Source: Opitutaceae bacterium
Lineage (GTDB): Bacteria; Verrucomicrobiota; Verrucomicrobiia; Opitutales; Opitutaceae
Direction of reading: 5' to 3'
Assembly: GCA_024233285.1 (NCBI GenBank)
Contig: JACKPU010000001.1
Span: forward strand, 620,001-684,000
DNA length: 64,000 nt
Below the pieces are notes generated by a model. It was not told the DNA's origin. It did not search any database and worked only from the letters and a program-made list of their open reading frames with translations. This document shows positions 9,223 to 18,590 of this stretch, piece by piece. The translations under genes and the position numbers were made by a program. Each line of letters starts with the position of its first letter. Positions within the stretch are counted from its first letter, which is position 1.

Positions 9223-12200
9223 TTACAGCGTGTCCGGCGTGACCACGGCGAGGGGGAAGTCCTGGCCGTAGCCGTAGGTGACGGGGTATTGGGCCGCGCC
9301 TTTCTCGGCGGCGGTCAGCGCGGGCACCTTGGCCTCGAGGTAGGCCTTGAGCTCGTTGACGGTCACGAGGCCGTCGCCCGCGTCGGCGGCACCGCCGAGG
9401 GCTTCGAGGAGGACATGGGTGAAGGCGCCGTGGCCGAGCTTGGCGAACTCGGTGGCGAACTGCTCGCTGCCGGTGGCGGTGAGCCAGTGCGTGCCGCTGG
9501 AACGCGCCAACTGGGCGATGGCGCGCTCCTCGACCGCGCCGCGGGAGGCGAGGGTCTTGAGGGCGCCGGCGGATTGGCAGGCGTCGAGGATGAAGAGCTG
9601 TTTCTGCGCGGGGATGTCGCGGGAGTAGGCGAGGAGTTCCTCGCTGGAGACGCCGAGACGGCGCAGGACGCGGCGTTCGCCGTAGAGCTGGGTGATCTCG
9701 TGGGGGGCGAGGAAGAACTCGGGGTCGTCCTCCTCGGACATGACGCCGTGGCCGGCGTAGTAGAGCACGAAGGTGTCGCGGGGGCCGGCCTCGCGCTTCA
9801 CGGTGTCGAGGGTGGCGAGGATGTTGGCGCGGGTGGCCTCGGCGTCGTAGAGGGTGTGGAAGTGGGTGCGGGTGAAGAGGGGGCCGAGGCGGGCGCGCAG
9901 GGCGGCGTCGACGGCGGTGGCGTCGGCGCGGGCGTAGTTGAGGTTGTAGGCGGGATTCTGATACGTGTTGACGCCGATGGTGACGACGTGGAGGGCGAGG
10001 CCGCCGGTGTCGGCGGCGGCGGGGCTGGCCTGGGACCAGACGATGACCTCGTCGGGCGCGGACTCGGTGCCCTGGGCGTTGAGGGCGACGGCGCGGAAGC
10101 GGTTCTTGCCGGGGGTGAGGGTGAAGGTGCGGGTGGCGGACTTGGTGAAGATTTCGCCGGAGGGGGCGTCCTCGTCGTCCTCGACGAAGAGGCCGCGAGT
10201 GGCCCCGGCGACGAGTTTGCCGTTGTGGTAGACGCGCAGGTCGGTGACGGGGGCGCCCTCGCAGGTGGCGTCGAGCCGCAGGGTGACCTCGGGGGTGGGG
10301 ATTTCGTAGGATTCAAACTCGTCCTCGACGGTGAGGCCGCGGGTGGCGGGGCCATCGATCTTGAGGGTGAGCTTGGGCGCGTAGCGCAGGTCGGAGAGGG
10401 GGATGGCGGGGCGCGGCGTGAGGCCCTGGATCAGGCTGCCGAGGAGGCGGGGGCGGTAAAACTCGTCGAGATAGGAGGCGAGTGGCGTGAGTTGCGCGCC
10501 GACGGCGAACTGGAGGTCGTCCTGGAGCGAGACTTCCGAGCTGAAGAGGCCGGTGGCGGGATTGAGCACGAGCCATTTTTGCGGGGACTCGAAGAGGTAG
10601 ATGTCGGCCAGCGCGGTGTTTTCCTTGAGATCGTAGAGGTGCAGTTGCTCATCGTCGGCCGCGTTGGCGAGGAGGAAGCGGTCGGAGCCGACGAAGGCGA
10701 GGGCGGTGGGCCGCGACGTCAGCGTGAAGTCGGCCACGGGCCGGCCGCCGGGCAGGGCGACGACCTTGAGCGCGCGGTCGGTGGCGACGGCCAGCAGGGT
10801 GCCCGCGGCGTTGTAGGCCGAGACACGCTTGGTGATGTAGCCGAGATCAATGCCCGCGGCCCGCTCGCCGGTCGTGGCGTAGAACTCGGTGGCGAAGCCC
10901 ACGTCGTAGAGCCGACTGCCGTCGGGGTTGAAGGCGAAGGGCCCGCGCATGGCGTTGGACGACCAGCGCAAGGTGCCGGTGGGCAGCTCGCGGCACTCGG
11001 TGCGCCACGCGGTCTGGCCACCGCGATCATAGGCGTAGGTGAAGACGACGGCGGAGCCGTCGGGCGCGAGCGCGATCTGGGGGTGGCTGTCGCGGAAATA
11101 ATCGCTGGCGGCGTCGTCGGAAAAATCGGCCACGGCGCGGCGGGTGGCCAGGTCGAGGACGACGATGCCGCGACCGTGGTGGAGCGCGAGGAGCCGCCCG
11201 TCGCGGCTGCGCGCGCTGGCGCGCGTGGAGTTGAAATATACCTTGGGCGTGGCGCTCGATGACGCGAGGCCCGCGCCGCGGCTGCTGAACAGGCCGGGCG
11301 AATCGGCGACGGGCGTGATGAGGCTGCCCGAGCCGGAGCCGACCATGAACCACGCCTCGGCGGCGCGATCAAAGTAAGCGGCCTGCGGGTAGAGCTGGCC
11401 TTCCTGAAACGCGAGGGGCTCGATCTGGAGCCCCGCCTCGGTGACGCGCACGCGCCGCAGGTCCTGGCCGCGGCGCACGAGAAAATCGAAGTCGTCGGCC
11501 CGCGCGAAGATTTCGGCGGGGGCGAAGGTCTCGGTCAGCCACGGGCCGCGGCTGTCGCCGGTGGCGGGGTCCATGAACTCGAGGTGGGTCGAGGCGGCTT
11601 GGCCACTCGCGTCGGGGGCGGCGGTGGACATGGCGATGAGCGGCCGCGCGCGGTCGCGGTCGCGGTAGAGGATGGCGCGGTCGAAGTAACGCGACCCAAA
11701 CGCGAGCCGCGCGCTGGTTTGACCGGTGGCGAAGTCGTGTAGGTAAAACGCGCCGCTGCTGTTGATCTGGAGCGGATCGCCCTGGCGGCGCGGCAGGATG
11801 GGGTAGGCGTGGTTGTTTTTCACCGCGAGGTCGAAGGCCGGGGTGACGCGGCCGGTGGCGGGGTCGAGTTTGCCGAAGGTGGCGCGTTGATTGGCGGTCT
11901 GGGCGAGCAGCACCGCGCCGTCGGGCGCGAGGCCCAGCGGTCCGCGGTCGGCCGGCACGGTGGCGGTGAGTTGGCCGGCCTCGAGGTCGATCACGGCGAG
12001 CGCCGCGCCGCTGGTGAAGTTGACGGCGAGCAAGCGTCCCGAGGCGTCGAGCGAGAGGCCGTTGTCGGGGTGGAGTCGGAACCACTGGGCCGCGGGGTAG
12101 GCGGAGTGGAGGTTGATCTGGAGGCGGCGCGTGGTGAGTTTTTCGCCGGCCCGCACGAGGGTGAGCCGCAGCACCCGGGGGTTGGCCTGCTCGAAGCGGG

Positions 12201-12654
12201 CGGAGACGAGGGTGTTGGTCGGGCGATGGAAAATCCGGTCCTCCGCGCTGCCGAGGTAAAGATCCTCAAAGGCGTCGTCCGCCGGCAGGCCGCGGTAGCG
12301 CCGGAGATGGCCGCCGGTCAGCACGAGCAAGTCGTGCCCGTCGGCCGTGAAGGCGGCGAAGTCGATGCTTTTGCGCAGGGCGGTGTCGGCGTGCAGCGTG
12401 AACAGGTTGGCGCGGTGGGCGGCGTCCCACAGGCGCAGCGTCGCGGGGTCGGCGGTGAGCAGCCACGCGCCGTCGGCCGATTGGTCGAGAAAGGCGATCT
12501 TCTGCTTGTGGAGGGTGGGGGCGAGCAGGCGCGGGGCCGGTGGCGGTGGTGGCGCCGGCGGCGCGTCCGCCGGCGGGGTCTCCTTGAGCATTTGTTCGTA
12601 TTGCGCGTGGAGCGGCGCGGCGAGCAGCAGGGTGGCGAGGAGAAGGCGGGACAT
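9223..12654 (-). CDS. Exported caspase-family (C14) protein with beta-propeller region, paralogue 2
   Basis: 1,143 residues. The signal peptide ends around 'APLHAQ', followed by a Pro/Ala-rich linker (~residues 24-42). A propeller-like region covers ~45-690, then comes an Ig-like region with 'TRGLTVEDEF' and 'TRGLFVEDDED' motifs. The caspase-fold domain has 'GVNTYQNPAYNLNYA', His969 in 'YYAGHG' and Cys1026 in 'FILDACQSAG', hence an intact dyad. C-terminal 'YPVTYGYGQDFP' matches the other paralogues. The 97-bp gap to the upstream caspase gene contains three TTCAGC units and no clear terminator, so read-through is likely. Function and substrate are not known. Similarity to paralogues 3 and 4 in the caspase region suggests local duplication. 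Confidence 0.9.
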   Translation of the reverse strand: MSRLLLATLLLAAPLHAQYEQMLKETPPADAPPAPPPPPAPRLLAPTLHKQKIAFLDQSADGAWLLTADPATLRLWDAAHRANLFTLHADTALRKSIDFAAFTADGHDLLVLTGGHLRRYRGLPADDAFEDLYLGSAEDRIFHRPTNTLVSARFEQANPRVLRLTLVRAGEKLTTRRLQINLHSAYPAAQWFRLHPDNGLSLDASGRLLAVNFTSGAALAVIDLEAGQLTATVPADRGPLGLAPDGAVLLAQTANQRATFGKLDPATGRVTPAFDLAVKNNHAYPILPRRQGDPLQINSSGAFYLHDFATGQTSARLAFGSRYFDRAILYRDRDRARPLIAMSTAAPDASGQAASTHLEFMDPATGDSRGPWLTETFAPAEIFARADDFDFLVRRGQDLRRVRVTEAGLQIEPLAFQEGQLYPQAAYFDRAAEAWFMVGSGSGSLITPVADSPGLFSSRGAGLASSSATPKVYFNSTRASARSRDGRLLALHHGRGIVVLDLATRRAVADFSDDAASDYFRDSHPQIALAPDGSAVVFTYAYDRGGQTAWRTECRELPTGTLRWSSNAMRGPFAFNPDGSRLYDVGFATEFYATTGERAAGIDLGYITKRVSAYNAAGTLLAVATDRALKVVALPGGRPVADFTLTSRPTALAFVGSDRFLLANAADDEQLHLYDLKENTALADIYLFESPQKWLVLNPATGLFSSEVSLQDDLQFAVGAQLTPLASYLDEFYRPRLLGSLIQGLTPRPAIPLSDLRYAPKLTLKIDGPATRGLTVEDEFESYEIPTPEVTLRLDATCEGAPVTDLRVYHNGKLVAGATRGLFVEDDEDAPSGEIFTKSATRTFTLTPGKNRFRAVALNAQGTESAPDEVIVWSQASPAAADTGGLALHVVTIGVNTYQNPAYNLNYARADATAVDAALRARLGPLFTRTHFHTLYDAEATRANILATLDTVKREAGPRDTFVLYYAGHGVMSEEDDPEFFLAPHEITQLYGERRVLRRLGVSSEELLAYSRDIPAQKQLFILDACQSAGALKTLASRGAVEERAIAQLARSSGTHWLTATGSEQFATEFAKLGHGAFTHVLLEALGGAADAGDGLVTVNELKAYLEAKVPALTAAEKGAAQYPVTYGYGQDFPLAVVTPDTL

Positions 12655-12751
12655 GCGAAAGGCGAAGGCGGAATTAAGAATGAGGAATGGAGAAGGCGGT
12701 GGTCGGGGGATTCAGCTTTTCAGCCCTTCAGGCTTTCAGCCGTTTTCAAGT

Positions 12752-15700
12752 TCACGGCAGCAGCGCGATGGGGAAGTCCTGGCCGTAGCCGTAGCTGGAG
12801 GGGTATTGGGGCGAGCCCTTGTAGCGTTTGCTGACGGCGGGCAGCTCCGTTTCGAGGAAGGCCTTGAGCTCGTTGACGGTGACGCGCTGGTCGCCGGTGT
12901 CGGCCTGGCCGTTGAGCGCCTCGAGCAGCGTGTAGGTAAACGCGCCGTGGCCGAGGTCGGCAAACTCGGTGGCGAGCTGGTCGGCCGAGGCGGCGGTGAT
13001 CCAGTGCGTGCCGGTGGCGCGGGCGAGCTGGGCGATGGCCTGCTCCTGCGAGGCGCCGCGCTGGGCGAAGGCTTGCAAGGCGCCGCCGGAGTTGCAGGCG
13101 TCGAGGATGAAGAGCTGTTTCTGCGCGGCGATGCGGGCGGAGAGGCCGCGGAGGGCGTCGGCGGAGATGCCGTTGGCGGAGAGGCTCTGGCTCTCGCCGT
13201 AGATGCGGGTGACGTCGTGCGGGACGAGGTAGAACGTGTTCTCGGCCTTGGCCATGACGCCGTGGCCGGCGAAGTAGAAGATAAACGCGTCCTGCGGCCG
13301 GGCGGCGGCGCGCACGCGCTCGAAGGCCGCGAGGATGCCGTCGTGGGTGGCCTCCGCGCTGGCGAGGTGGATGGGGTTGATCTTGCCGAAGAGCGGCCGG
13401 TTGACCGCGGTGAGTTTCTCCAGGACGCCGTCGGCGTCGGCCTCGGCGTAGTTGAGATTGTATTCGGGGTTGCGATACTCGTTGACGCCGACGACGAGGA
13501 GGTGGAGCTCGGCGGGGCGCTCGGCGGCGACCGCGCGCCGCAGCTCGGCCTCGGGCGGGCTCAGGGTGGCCTCGGCGGGCAGGGACTCGAGGCCGCCGGT
13601 GGTGACGGCGACGAGGCGGAAGGTGTTTTCCGGCACGAGCAGGAGATCGAGCTCGATGTCCTTGTTGGCCCCGCGCTCGTAGGATGGCGGCACGGTGGCG
13701 ACGAGTTTGTCGTTTTGGTAGACGCGCAGCTCGGCGAGGTCCTGCACCTTGCTCTCGGCGCGCAGGTTGAGCGTGGCGCGCAGGGCGGAGGCCGCGGTGG
13801 CGCGGGCGGTGAGTGCGACGGTCGGCGCGACGACCACATCGGGCAGCGTGGCGTCGAGGGGCAACCCGGCGAAGAGGCGGCTGAACAGGTCGGGGGCGTA
13901 GCCCTGATTGATGACCTGGGCGAGGCGGAGGGGCTGGTAGCCGCGCAGCATCACGCCGCCGACCTGGATGGCGCGGGTGGCGTCGAACTGGCCGCCGGGG
14001 GTGCGCAGGAGGTAGTCGCGGCCCTCGTTGTAGAACTCGAGGGTGGCGGCGAGGGTGGGCGCGGGGGCGGCGAGGTCGATGAAGGCGAGGGCGCCGTTGG
14101 CCAGCTTGACCGCGAGGTGCCGGCCATCGCCGACGCGGTAGAACACGCGCGCGACGGCCTCGAGCGGCACGCGGGTGATGGTCGGGGTGCCGGGGCCGAG
14201 GGTGAGGAAGGCGAGGCCGTCGTCGACATGCAGCACTAGGCGTTGCGTGGCGGGGTCGAACCAAGGCGGCCCGGGTTTCAGATCGTCCAGGCCCGGCAGC
14301 GCGACGCGGCGCAGCTCGTCCTGCCCGGGCGTGACGTAGACGAGCTCGGCCGCGGCGGTGTCGATCAGCGCGAGTTGGCCGGCGGGGGTCCAGCCCGCGA
14401 GGCGAAAACTGCCGGAGGGCAGTTCGAGCGACCAGGCGTTTTCATCGTAACCCTCGGCGGCCAGCACGGCCACGTTGAGGACGCTCAACTCGGCGGGCGG
14501 GGCGACGTCTTCCTCGTCGGCCGGAAAAAGGGCGAGCCGCGCGAGGCGGTTTTCATCGGGCGAAAACGCGTAGGCGTCGGGCAGGTCGCGGGTGCTGGCG
14601 GGCAACTGGGCGACGAGGGCGGGCTCGCCGAAACGATAGAGCGTGGACAAGGTCGAGGATTGCAGGATCAGCCACTGGTGCGCGGGCGAGAGCGTCAGGC
14701 CTTGGTCGTATTCCGGCAGGGTGTTGCGCAGCGGCGGATATTCGTAGGTGAAGGTGGGTTTGAAGGGCAACGTGGCCGCAGGCGTGACTGACACGGGACC
14801 CTCGTAAAACTCGGTCGAGAGCACCGATTCGCCGTCGGGCGTGTAGTGCAGCGAGGTGCCGGAGGCGCCGCGAACCTGGCGCTTGAGGCCGGAGCCGGTG
14901 AAGCGGAAAAAGTGCACGTCGCCGTCGCCGGTGGACGCGAAAAACTCCGGCTGGTGCGGGTGAAACGCGAAGCCGCTGTAGTTGTAGAGATTGCCGCCGG
15001 CGCCGTCGTAGGTGGCGAGGGTTTTGCCGGTCGCGGCGTCGATCCGGCGCAGCGAGTAGGGGCCGTCCCACTCCGGCTGGATTTTGATCAAGGCCACCGG
15101 GGCGTCGTCGGGGGTGAGCCATTCGCTGCGCTCGGGCACGTCGAGCCGGGGGCGCTCCGGCCGGTCGTATTCGTCGGCGAGGGGGACGTTGCGAATGGTC
15201 TTGAGGGTGCCGGGCTCGAGGTAGTCGCGGTAGAGTGTTTCCGCGCCATTCTCCTGCACGCGGCGGATCGCGGTGACGACGCCGGGCTCGTCGGTGTGGA
15301 ATTGCACGCCCGGCACCTTGAGCACGCGCAGGACCTTGCCCGCGTAGGGATCGAGGAGGATGTAGGCGTAGTCCGGGTAGTTGGCGGTGTGCAGCTGGTT
15401 GCGGTCGGGCCCGGCCCATTGCAGGTCTTCGGTGAGATCGAGGCCCTCGGCCGCGGCGAGGGTGGCGAGGCGGGAGAATTTGCCGGTGTTGAGATCGAGG
15501 TGGATGAATTGGTAATCGCCCCAGCGGTGCGGGTCGTGGAGGTCGCCCGTGTCCTCCACGTCGCGCAGGACGAGCAGGGCGTGATCGGCGACGCGCGAGG
15601 GGAGCACGCGGCGCAGCTCGCAGCGGGCCATGGCGAGCGGGGTGATGGTGCCGAGCGCCTGCGCCGGGCCGCGACCGGTCGGGTCCAGCCGCGTGACGAC

Positions 15701-16108
15701 CAGGCGGTTGATCTGCCAGGTGTCGGGCTCGCCGATCAGGCCGAGAAACGCGCCGGTGTCGGGTTGTTGGAAGAGCGCGGCGAGTTTGCCCGGCGCGGGG
15801 AAGGGCCGGGTCTCGCCGGTGGTCAGGTCGAGCAGCTGGTAGGTGCCGCGGTGGATGAGCAGCGAGCGGCCGTCGGCCAGATACATGAAGGGGGTGTGGC
15901 CGTCGCGGACGATGAAGCGGGGGGCCAGCGTGGCGCGGTCGTGCAGCGTGAAGCTGTTGGACGTTGAGATTTCCACCAGCTCGGCGGCGGGGCCGCCGGC
16001 GGGCTTGAACCCGTTGTCCACCCAGTGGCCGTAGGCGAGACCGGCGGCGGACAATTTTAACGGGGCAAACGCGGTGAGGAGGGCGAGAAAGGAAGCAAAC
16101 CGGAGCAT
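12752..16108 (-). CDS. Exported caspase-family (C14) protein with beta-propeller region, paralogue 1 (operon head)
   Basis: 1,118 residues, first gene of the minus-strand run. The N-terminal signal peptide 'FASFLALLTAFAPLKLSA' is followed by a strand-rich region to ~residue 700. Here the Ig-like segment before the caspase domain lacks the 'RGLxVEDD' motif of the other three and has 'SYERGANKDIELDL' instead, so this is the most divergent paralogue. The caspase domain keeps 'GVNEYRNPEYNLNYA', His949 in 'YFAGHG' and Cys1005 in 'FILDACNSGG'. It ends with 'YPSSYGYGQDFP'. The promoter should lie in the 150-bp region shared with the divergent C39 peptidase gene, which contains a palindrome. Confidence 0.9.
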   Translation of the reverse strand: MLRFASFLALLTAFAPLKLSAAGLAYGHWVDNGFKPAGGPAAELVEISTSNSFTLHDRATLAPRFIVRDGHTPFMYLADGRSLLIHRGTYQLLDLTTGETRPFPAPGKLAALFQQPDTGAFLGLIGEPDTWQINRLVVTRLDPTGRGPAQALGTITPLAMARCELRRVLPSRVADHALLVLRDVEDTGDLHDPHRWGDYQFIHLDLNTGKFSRLATLAAAEGLDLTEDLQWAGPDRNQLHTANYPDYAYILLDPYAGKVLRVLKVPGVQFHTDEPGVVTAIRRVQENGAETLYRDYLEPGTLKTIRNVPLADEYDRPERPRLDVPERSEWLTPDDAPVALIKIQPEWDGPYSLRRIDAATGKTLATYDGAGGNLYNYSGFAFHPHQPEFFASTGDGDVHFFRFTGSGLKRQVRGASGTSLHYTPDGESVLSTEFYEGPVSVTPAATLPFKPTFTYEYPPLRNTLPEYDQGLTLSPAHQWLILQSSTLSTLYRFGEPALVAQLPASTRDLPDAYAFSPDENRLARLALFPADEEDVAPPAELSVLNVAVLAAEGYDENAWSLELPSGSFRLAGWTPAGQLALIDTAAAELVYVTPGQDELRRVALPGLDDLKPGPPWFDPATQRLVLHVDDGLAFLTLGPGTPTITRVPLEAVARVFYRVGDGRHLAVKLANGALAFIDLAAPAPTLAATLEFYNEGRDYLLRTPGGQFDATRAIQVGGVMLRGYQPLRLAQVINQGYAPDLFSRLFAGLPLDATLPDVVVAPTVALTARATAASALRATLNLRAESKVQDLAELRVYQNDKLVATVPPSYERGANKDIELDLLLVPENTFRLVAVTTGGLESLPAEATLSPPEAELRRAVAAERPAELHLLVVGVNEYRNPEYNLNYAEADADGVLEKLTAVNRPLFGKINPIHLASAEATHDGILAAFERVRAAARPQDAFIFYFAGHGVMAKAENTFYLVPHDVTRIYGESQSLSANGISADALRGLSARIAAQKQLFILDACNSGGALQAFAQRGASQEQAIAQLARATGTHWITAASADQLATEFADLGHGAFTYTLLEALNGQADTGDQRVTVNELKAFLETELPAVSKRYKGSPQYPSSYGYGQDFPIALLP

Positions 16109-16150
16109 AACTGAAAAAACTTGGCGAAATTAACCGCGTGGCTGGACGGA

Positions 16151-16168
16151 GGCCAATACCAATTGGCC
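16151..16168. promoter_or_regulatory. Palindrome in the divergent promoter region between the caspase operon and the amidoligase cassette
   Basis: The arms GGCCAAT (16151-16157) and ATTGGCC (16162-16168) form a perfect 7-bp inverted repeat with a 4-base spacer. The 152-bp region 16109-16260 is relatively AT-rich and separates divergent genes, so it must hold promoters in both directions. The palindrome could bind one regulator acting on both. No regulator gene is adjacent, and the site appears only once here. Confidence 0.4.
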
Positions 16169-16260
16169 GCGTATTTTAAGCAATTTTGCGTATGGCTCGC
16201 CGGGACGTGCCCGCGCCGCGCTTGCGTGGCCGGGGGTGGTTCGATCATGCTCGGCTTTTC

Positions 16261-16989
16261 ATGCCCCGCGTTCCCAAGCCCAAACGTCATCACCTCGCGT
16301 TGTCGATGCTGCCGCAGCCCGACGACACGACCTGCGGCCCAACGTGTTTGCACGCGGTCTATCGTTACTGGGATGAACGGGTGACCCTGGACGAGGTGAT
16401 CGCCTCGGTGCCGCGCCTGGAGACCGGCGGCACGCTGGGCGTGCTCCTGGGCATCGACGCGCTCAAGCGCGGTTACCGCGTGGAAATCGTCACCTACAAT
16501 TTGCAGGTTTTCGACCCCACGTGGTTCGCCGGCGGGCCGGTGGATCTCGTGGCCAAGCTCGAGGCGCAGGCCGCGGCCAAGACCTCGCAGAAACTCCGGT
16601 TCGCCTGCCGCGCCTACGTGGAGTTTCTCCAGCTCGGCGGGATTCTGCGCACCGCGGTGCTGAGCGGTTCGCTCATCCGCAAGCACCTCAACCGCGACGT
16701 GCCGATCCTCACCGGCCTGAGCTCGACGTGGCTTTACCAAGCCATGCGCGAATACGGCCCCAATGACGACGACGACGATGTTCGCGGCGCGCCATCCGGC
16801 CACTTCGTTGTGCTCAGCGGTTATGATCGCAAGGAGCGCGAGGTGCACATCCACGACCCGTTGCAGGCCAACCCGCATTCCTCCACGCGCCGCTACTCGA
16901 TCAATATCGACCGCGTGATGAACGCCATTCTTCTCGGTGTGCTCACCTACGACGCGAACCTGCTGATGATCGAGCCGTCCGGGAACTGA
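16261..16989 (+). CDS. C39-like papain-fold cysteine peptidase of the amidoligase cassette
   Basis: 242 residues from the ATG at 16261; an in-frame upstream start adds 25 residues that look non-coding. The fold signature is present: Gln19 and Cys25 in 'QPDDTTCGPTC', His181 in 'SGHFVVLSGYD' and Asp199 in 'HIHDPL' make up the expected oxyanion Gln and Cys-His-Asp triad of C39/peptidase_C39_2 proteins. There is no signal peptide or ABC-transporter domain, so it should act in the cytoplasm. Only 4 bp separate it from the downstream ATP-grasp ligase. In known amidoligase neighbourhoods such a peptidase is thought to trim or hydrolyse the amide product; that role is inference here. Confidence 0.88.
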   Translation: MPRVPKPKRHHLALSMLPQPDDTTCGPTCLHAVYRYWDERVTLDEVIASVPRLETGGTLGVLLGIDALKRGYRVEIVTYNLQVFDPTWFAGGPVDLVAKLEAQAAAKTSQKLRFACRAYVEFLQLGGILRTAVLSGSLIRKHLNRDVPILTGLSSTWLYQAMREYGPNDDDDDVRGAPSGHFVVLSGYDRKEREVHIHDPLQANPHSSTRRYSINIDRVMNAILLGVLTYDANLLMIEPSGN

Positions 16990-16993
16990 TCCC

Positions 16994-18463
16994 ATGCCTA
17001 GCCTCATCGTCGTCAATAATCCCGACCGCTGGCCGTTTGACATCCCCGGCGTCGAGGTCGTCGCCGCGCGCGCCTATCTCACCGACGCGCGCTACACCGC
17101 CCTGCGCCATGTGCAGGTGTTCAACCTGTGCCGGTCCTACGCGTATCAGTCCGTCGGCTACTACGTCTCGCTGCTGGCCGAGGCCCGCGGGCATCGCCCG
17201 CAGCCGAGCCTCTCCACCATCCAGGATCTCAAGTCGCCCGTCGTCTCGCGCATCCTCTCCGGCGAGCTCGACGCGCTCATCCAAAAGTCGCTCGCCCCGA
17301 TCAAGGGCGACACGTTCACCCTCAGCATCTATTTCTCGCGCAACCTCGCCAAGACTTACGACCGGCTGAGCCTGCAGCTCTACAACCAGTTCCAGGCGCC
17401 GCTGCTGCGCGCGCATTTCGCGCGGCGCGACGAACGCTGGGAGATGCGCGACATCTCGCCGGTGGCCGCGAGCGAGATCCCCGAGAACCACCGCCCCTTC
17501 GTCGCCGAGGTCGCCCGCCAGTTCATCGAGGGCCGCCGGCCCGCGAAGCCGCGCCGCACGCCGCCGCGCTACCACCTCGCGATCCTGCACGACCCGGCCG
17601 AGGCCCATGCGCCGTCCAACGAGAAGGCGATCCAGAAATTCATCCGCGCGGCCGACCGGCACGACATCGCCGCCGAGGTCATCTCGCGCGACGACTACGC
17701 GCGGCTCGGCGAGTTCGACGCGCTCTTCATCCGCCAGACGACCGCCGTCAACCACCACACCTTCCGCTTCGCCAGCCGCGCGCAGGCCGAGGGGCTGATC
17801 GTGATCGACGACCCGCGCTCGATCCTGCGCTGCACCAACAAGGTTTACCTCGCCGAGCTGCTGGAGCGGCACGACATCCTCGCGCCGAAAACCATCATCG
17901 TGCATCGCGACAACCTCGACGAGGTCTGCGCCCAGCTCGGCTTCCCCATTATCCTCAAGCAGCCCGACAGCGCGTTCTCCCAGGGCGTGACCAAGGTCAA
18001 GACGCGCGAGGAATTCGACGCGCGGGTGGACGAATTGTTTGAGCACACCGAGCTGCTCGTGGCGCAGGAATTTTTGCAGACCGGGTTCGACTGGCGCATC
18101 GGCATCATCGATCGCAAGCCGATCTACGCCTGCAAGTATTTCATGGCGCGCAAGCACTGGCAGATCATCGCCAACGCCGCCGGCGGGGCCGACTACGGCA
18201 AGGTCGAGGCCGTGCCGCTCGAGCTCGTGCCGCCGCACATCGTGCGCGCCGCCCTGCGCGCCGCCAACCTCATTGGCGACGGCCTCTACGGCGTGGACCT
18301 CAAGCAGGCCGGCCGCCACGCCTACGTGATCGAGATCAATGACAACCCCAGCATCGACGCCGGCTACGAGGACGCCCTGCTCAAGGACAGCCTCTACGAG
18401 CGCGTCATCGAGGTCTTCGCCCGCCGCCTCGAGCGCAGCAAGGAGCGCCGCGAAGAAGACTGA
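16994..18463 (+). CDS. RimK-like ATP-grasp ligase with N-terminal RLAN domain
   Basis: 489 residues. The N-terminal ~150 residues ('LIVVNNPDRWPFDIPGVEVV', then 'VFNLCRSYAYQSVGYYVSLL') match the RLAN domain that accompanies a subset of RimK-type ligases. Residues ~190-480 are ATP-grasp: 'VIDDPRSILRCTNKVYLAE', 'PIILKQPDSAFSQGV', a 'QEFLQTGFDWRIGIID' segment and the Mg/ATP-binding 'YVIEINDNPSID'. Such enzymes join a carboxylate to an amine through an acyl phosphate, as in RimK glutamate addition. It lies between a C39-like peptidase and a GCS2 ligase, the arrangement described for amidoligase clusters thought to make small peptides or modify proteins. Substrates are unknown. Confidence 0.92.
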   Translation: MPSLIVVNNPDRWPFDIPGVEVVAARAYLTDARYTALRHVQVFNLCRSYAYQSVGYYVSLLAEARGHRPQPSLSTIQDLKSPVVSRILSGELDALIQKSLAPIKGDTFTLSIYFSRNLAKTYDRLSLQLYNQFQAPLLRAHFARRDERWEMRDISPVAASEIPENHRPFVAEVARQFIEGRRPAKPRRTPPRYHLAILHDPAEAHAPSNEKAIQKFIRAADRHDIAAEVISRDDYARLGEFDALFIRQTTAVNHHTFRFASRAQAEGLIVIDDPRSILRCTNKVYLAELLERHDILAPKTIIVHRDNLDEVCAQLGFPIILKQPDSAFSQGVTKVKTREEFDARVDELFEHTELLVAQEFLQTGFDWRIGIIDRKPIYACKYFMARKHWQIIANAAGGADYGKVEAVPLELVPPHIVRAALRAANLIGDGLYGVDLKQAGRHAYVIEINDNPSIDAGYEDALLKDSLYERVIEVFARRLERSKERREED

Positions 18464-18469
18464 GTTGTG

Positions 18470-18576
18470 TTAACCACGAATGCACACGAATGGGCACGAA
18501 CAGTTTAATATCCGATCATAGGCCGCTCCTGATGGCTTCGAGCCATTCGTGTGAATTCGTGTCCATTCGTGGTTAA
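18470..18576. repeat. Long imperfect inverted repeat of ACACGAAT-type units between ligase genes
   Basis: The gap between the RimK-like and GCS2 genes starts with TTAACCACGAATG and ends with CATTCGTGGTTAA as inverted arms. Each arm holds further CACGAAT/ATTCGTG units (18470-18500 and 18543-18576). A stable hairpin would form in RNA. Sequences of this 'TTAACCACGAAT' kind are common dispersed intergenic repeats in bacteria. It may weaken transcription into GCS2 or simply be a repeat inserted in the operon. Confidence 0.7.
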
Positions 18577-18590
18577 AAAATAGAGTCACC

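Noticed and set aside
12711..12740. Short TTCAGC repeats between caspase paralogues 1 and 2 as a regulatory array
   Set aside because: Only three irregular copies are present; this is more like a slippage tract than a binding-site array.
12720..14264. 514-codon minus-strand frame rich in Arg and Pro
   Set aside because: It overlaps the caspase paralogue 1 gene on the same strand in another frame and has the arginine-rich composition typical of a shifted frame.
815..16108. Caspase genes as effectors of a defence island (CRISPR type III, TPR-CHAT or similar)
   Set aside because: No CRISPR array, nuclease, reverse transcriptase, NLR-type or phage-sensing gene is nearby, and all four proteins carry export signals, which does not fit a cytoplasmic effector.
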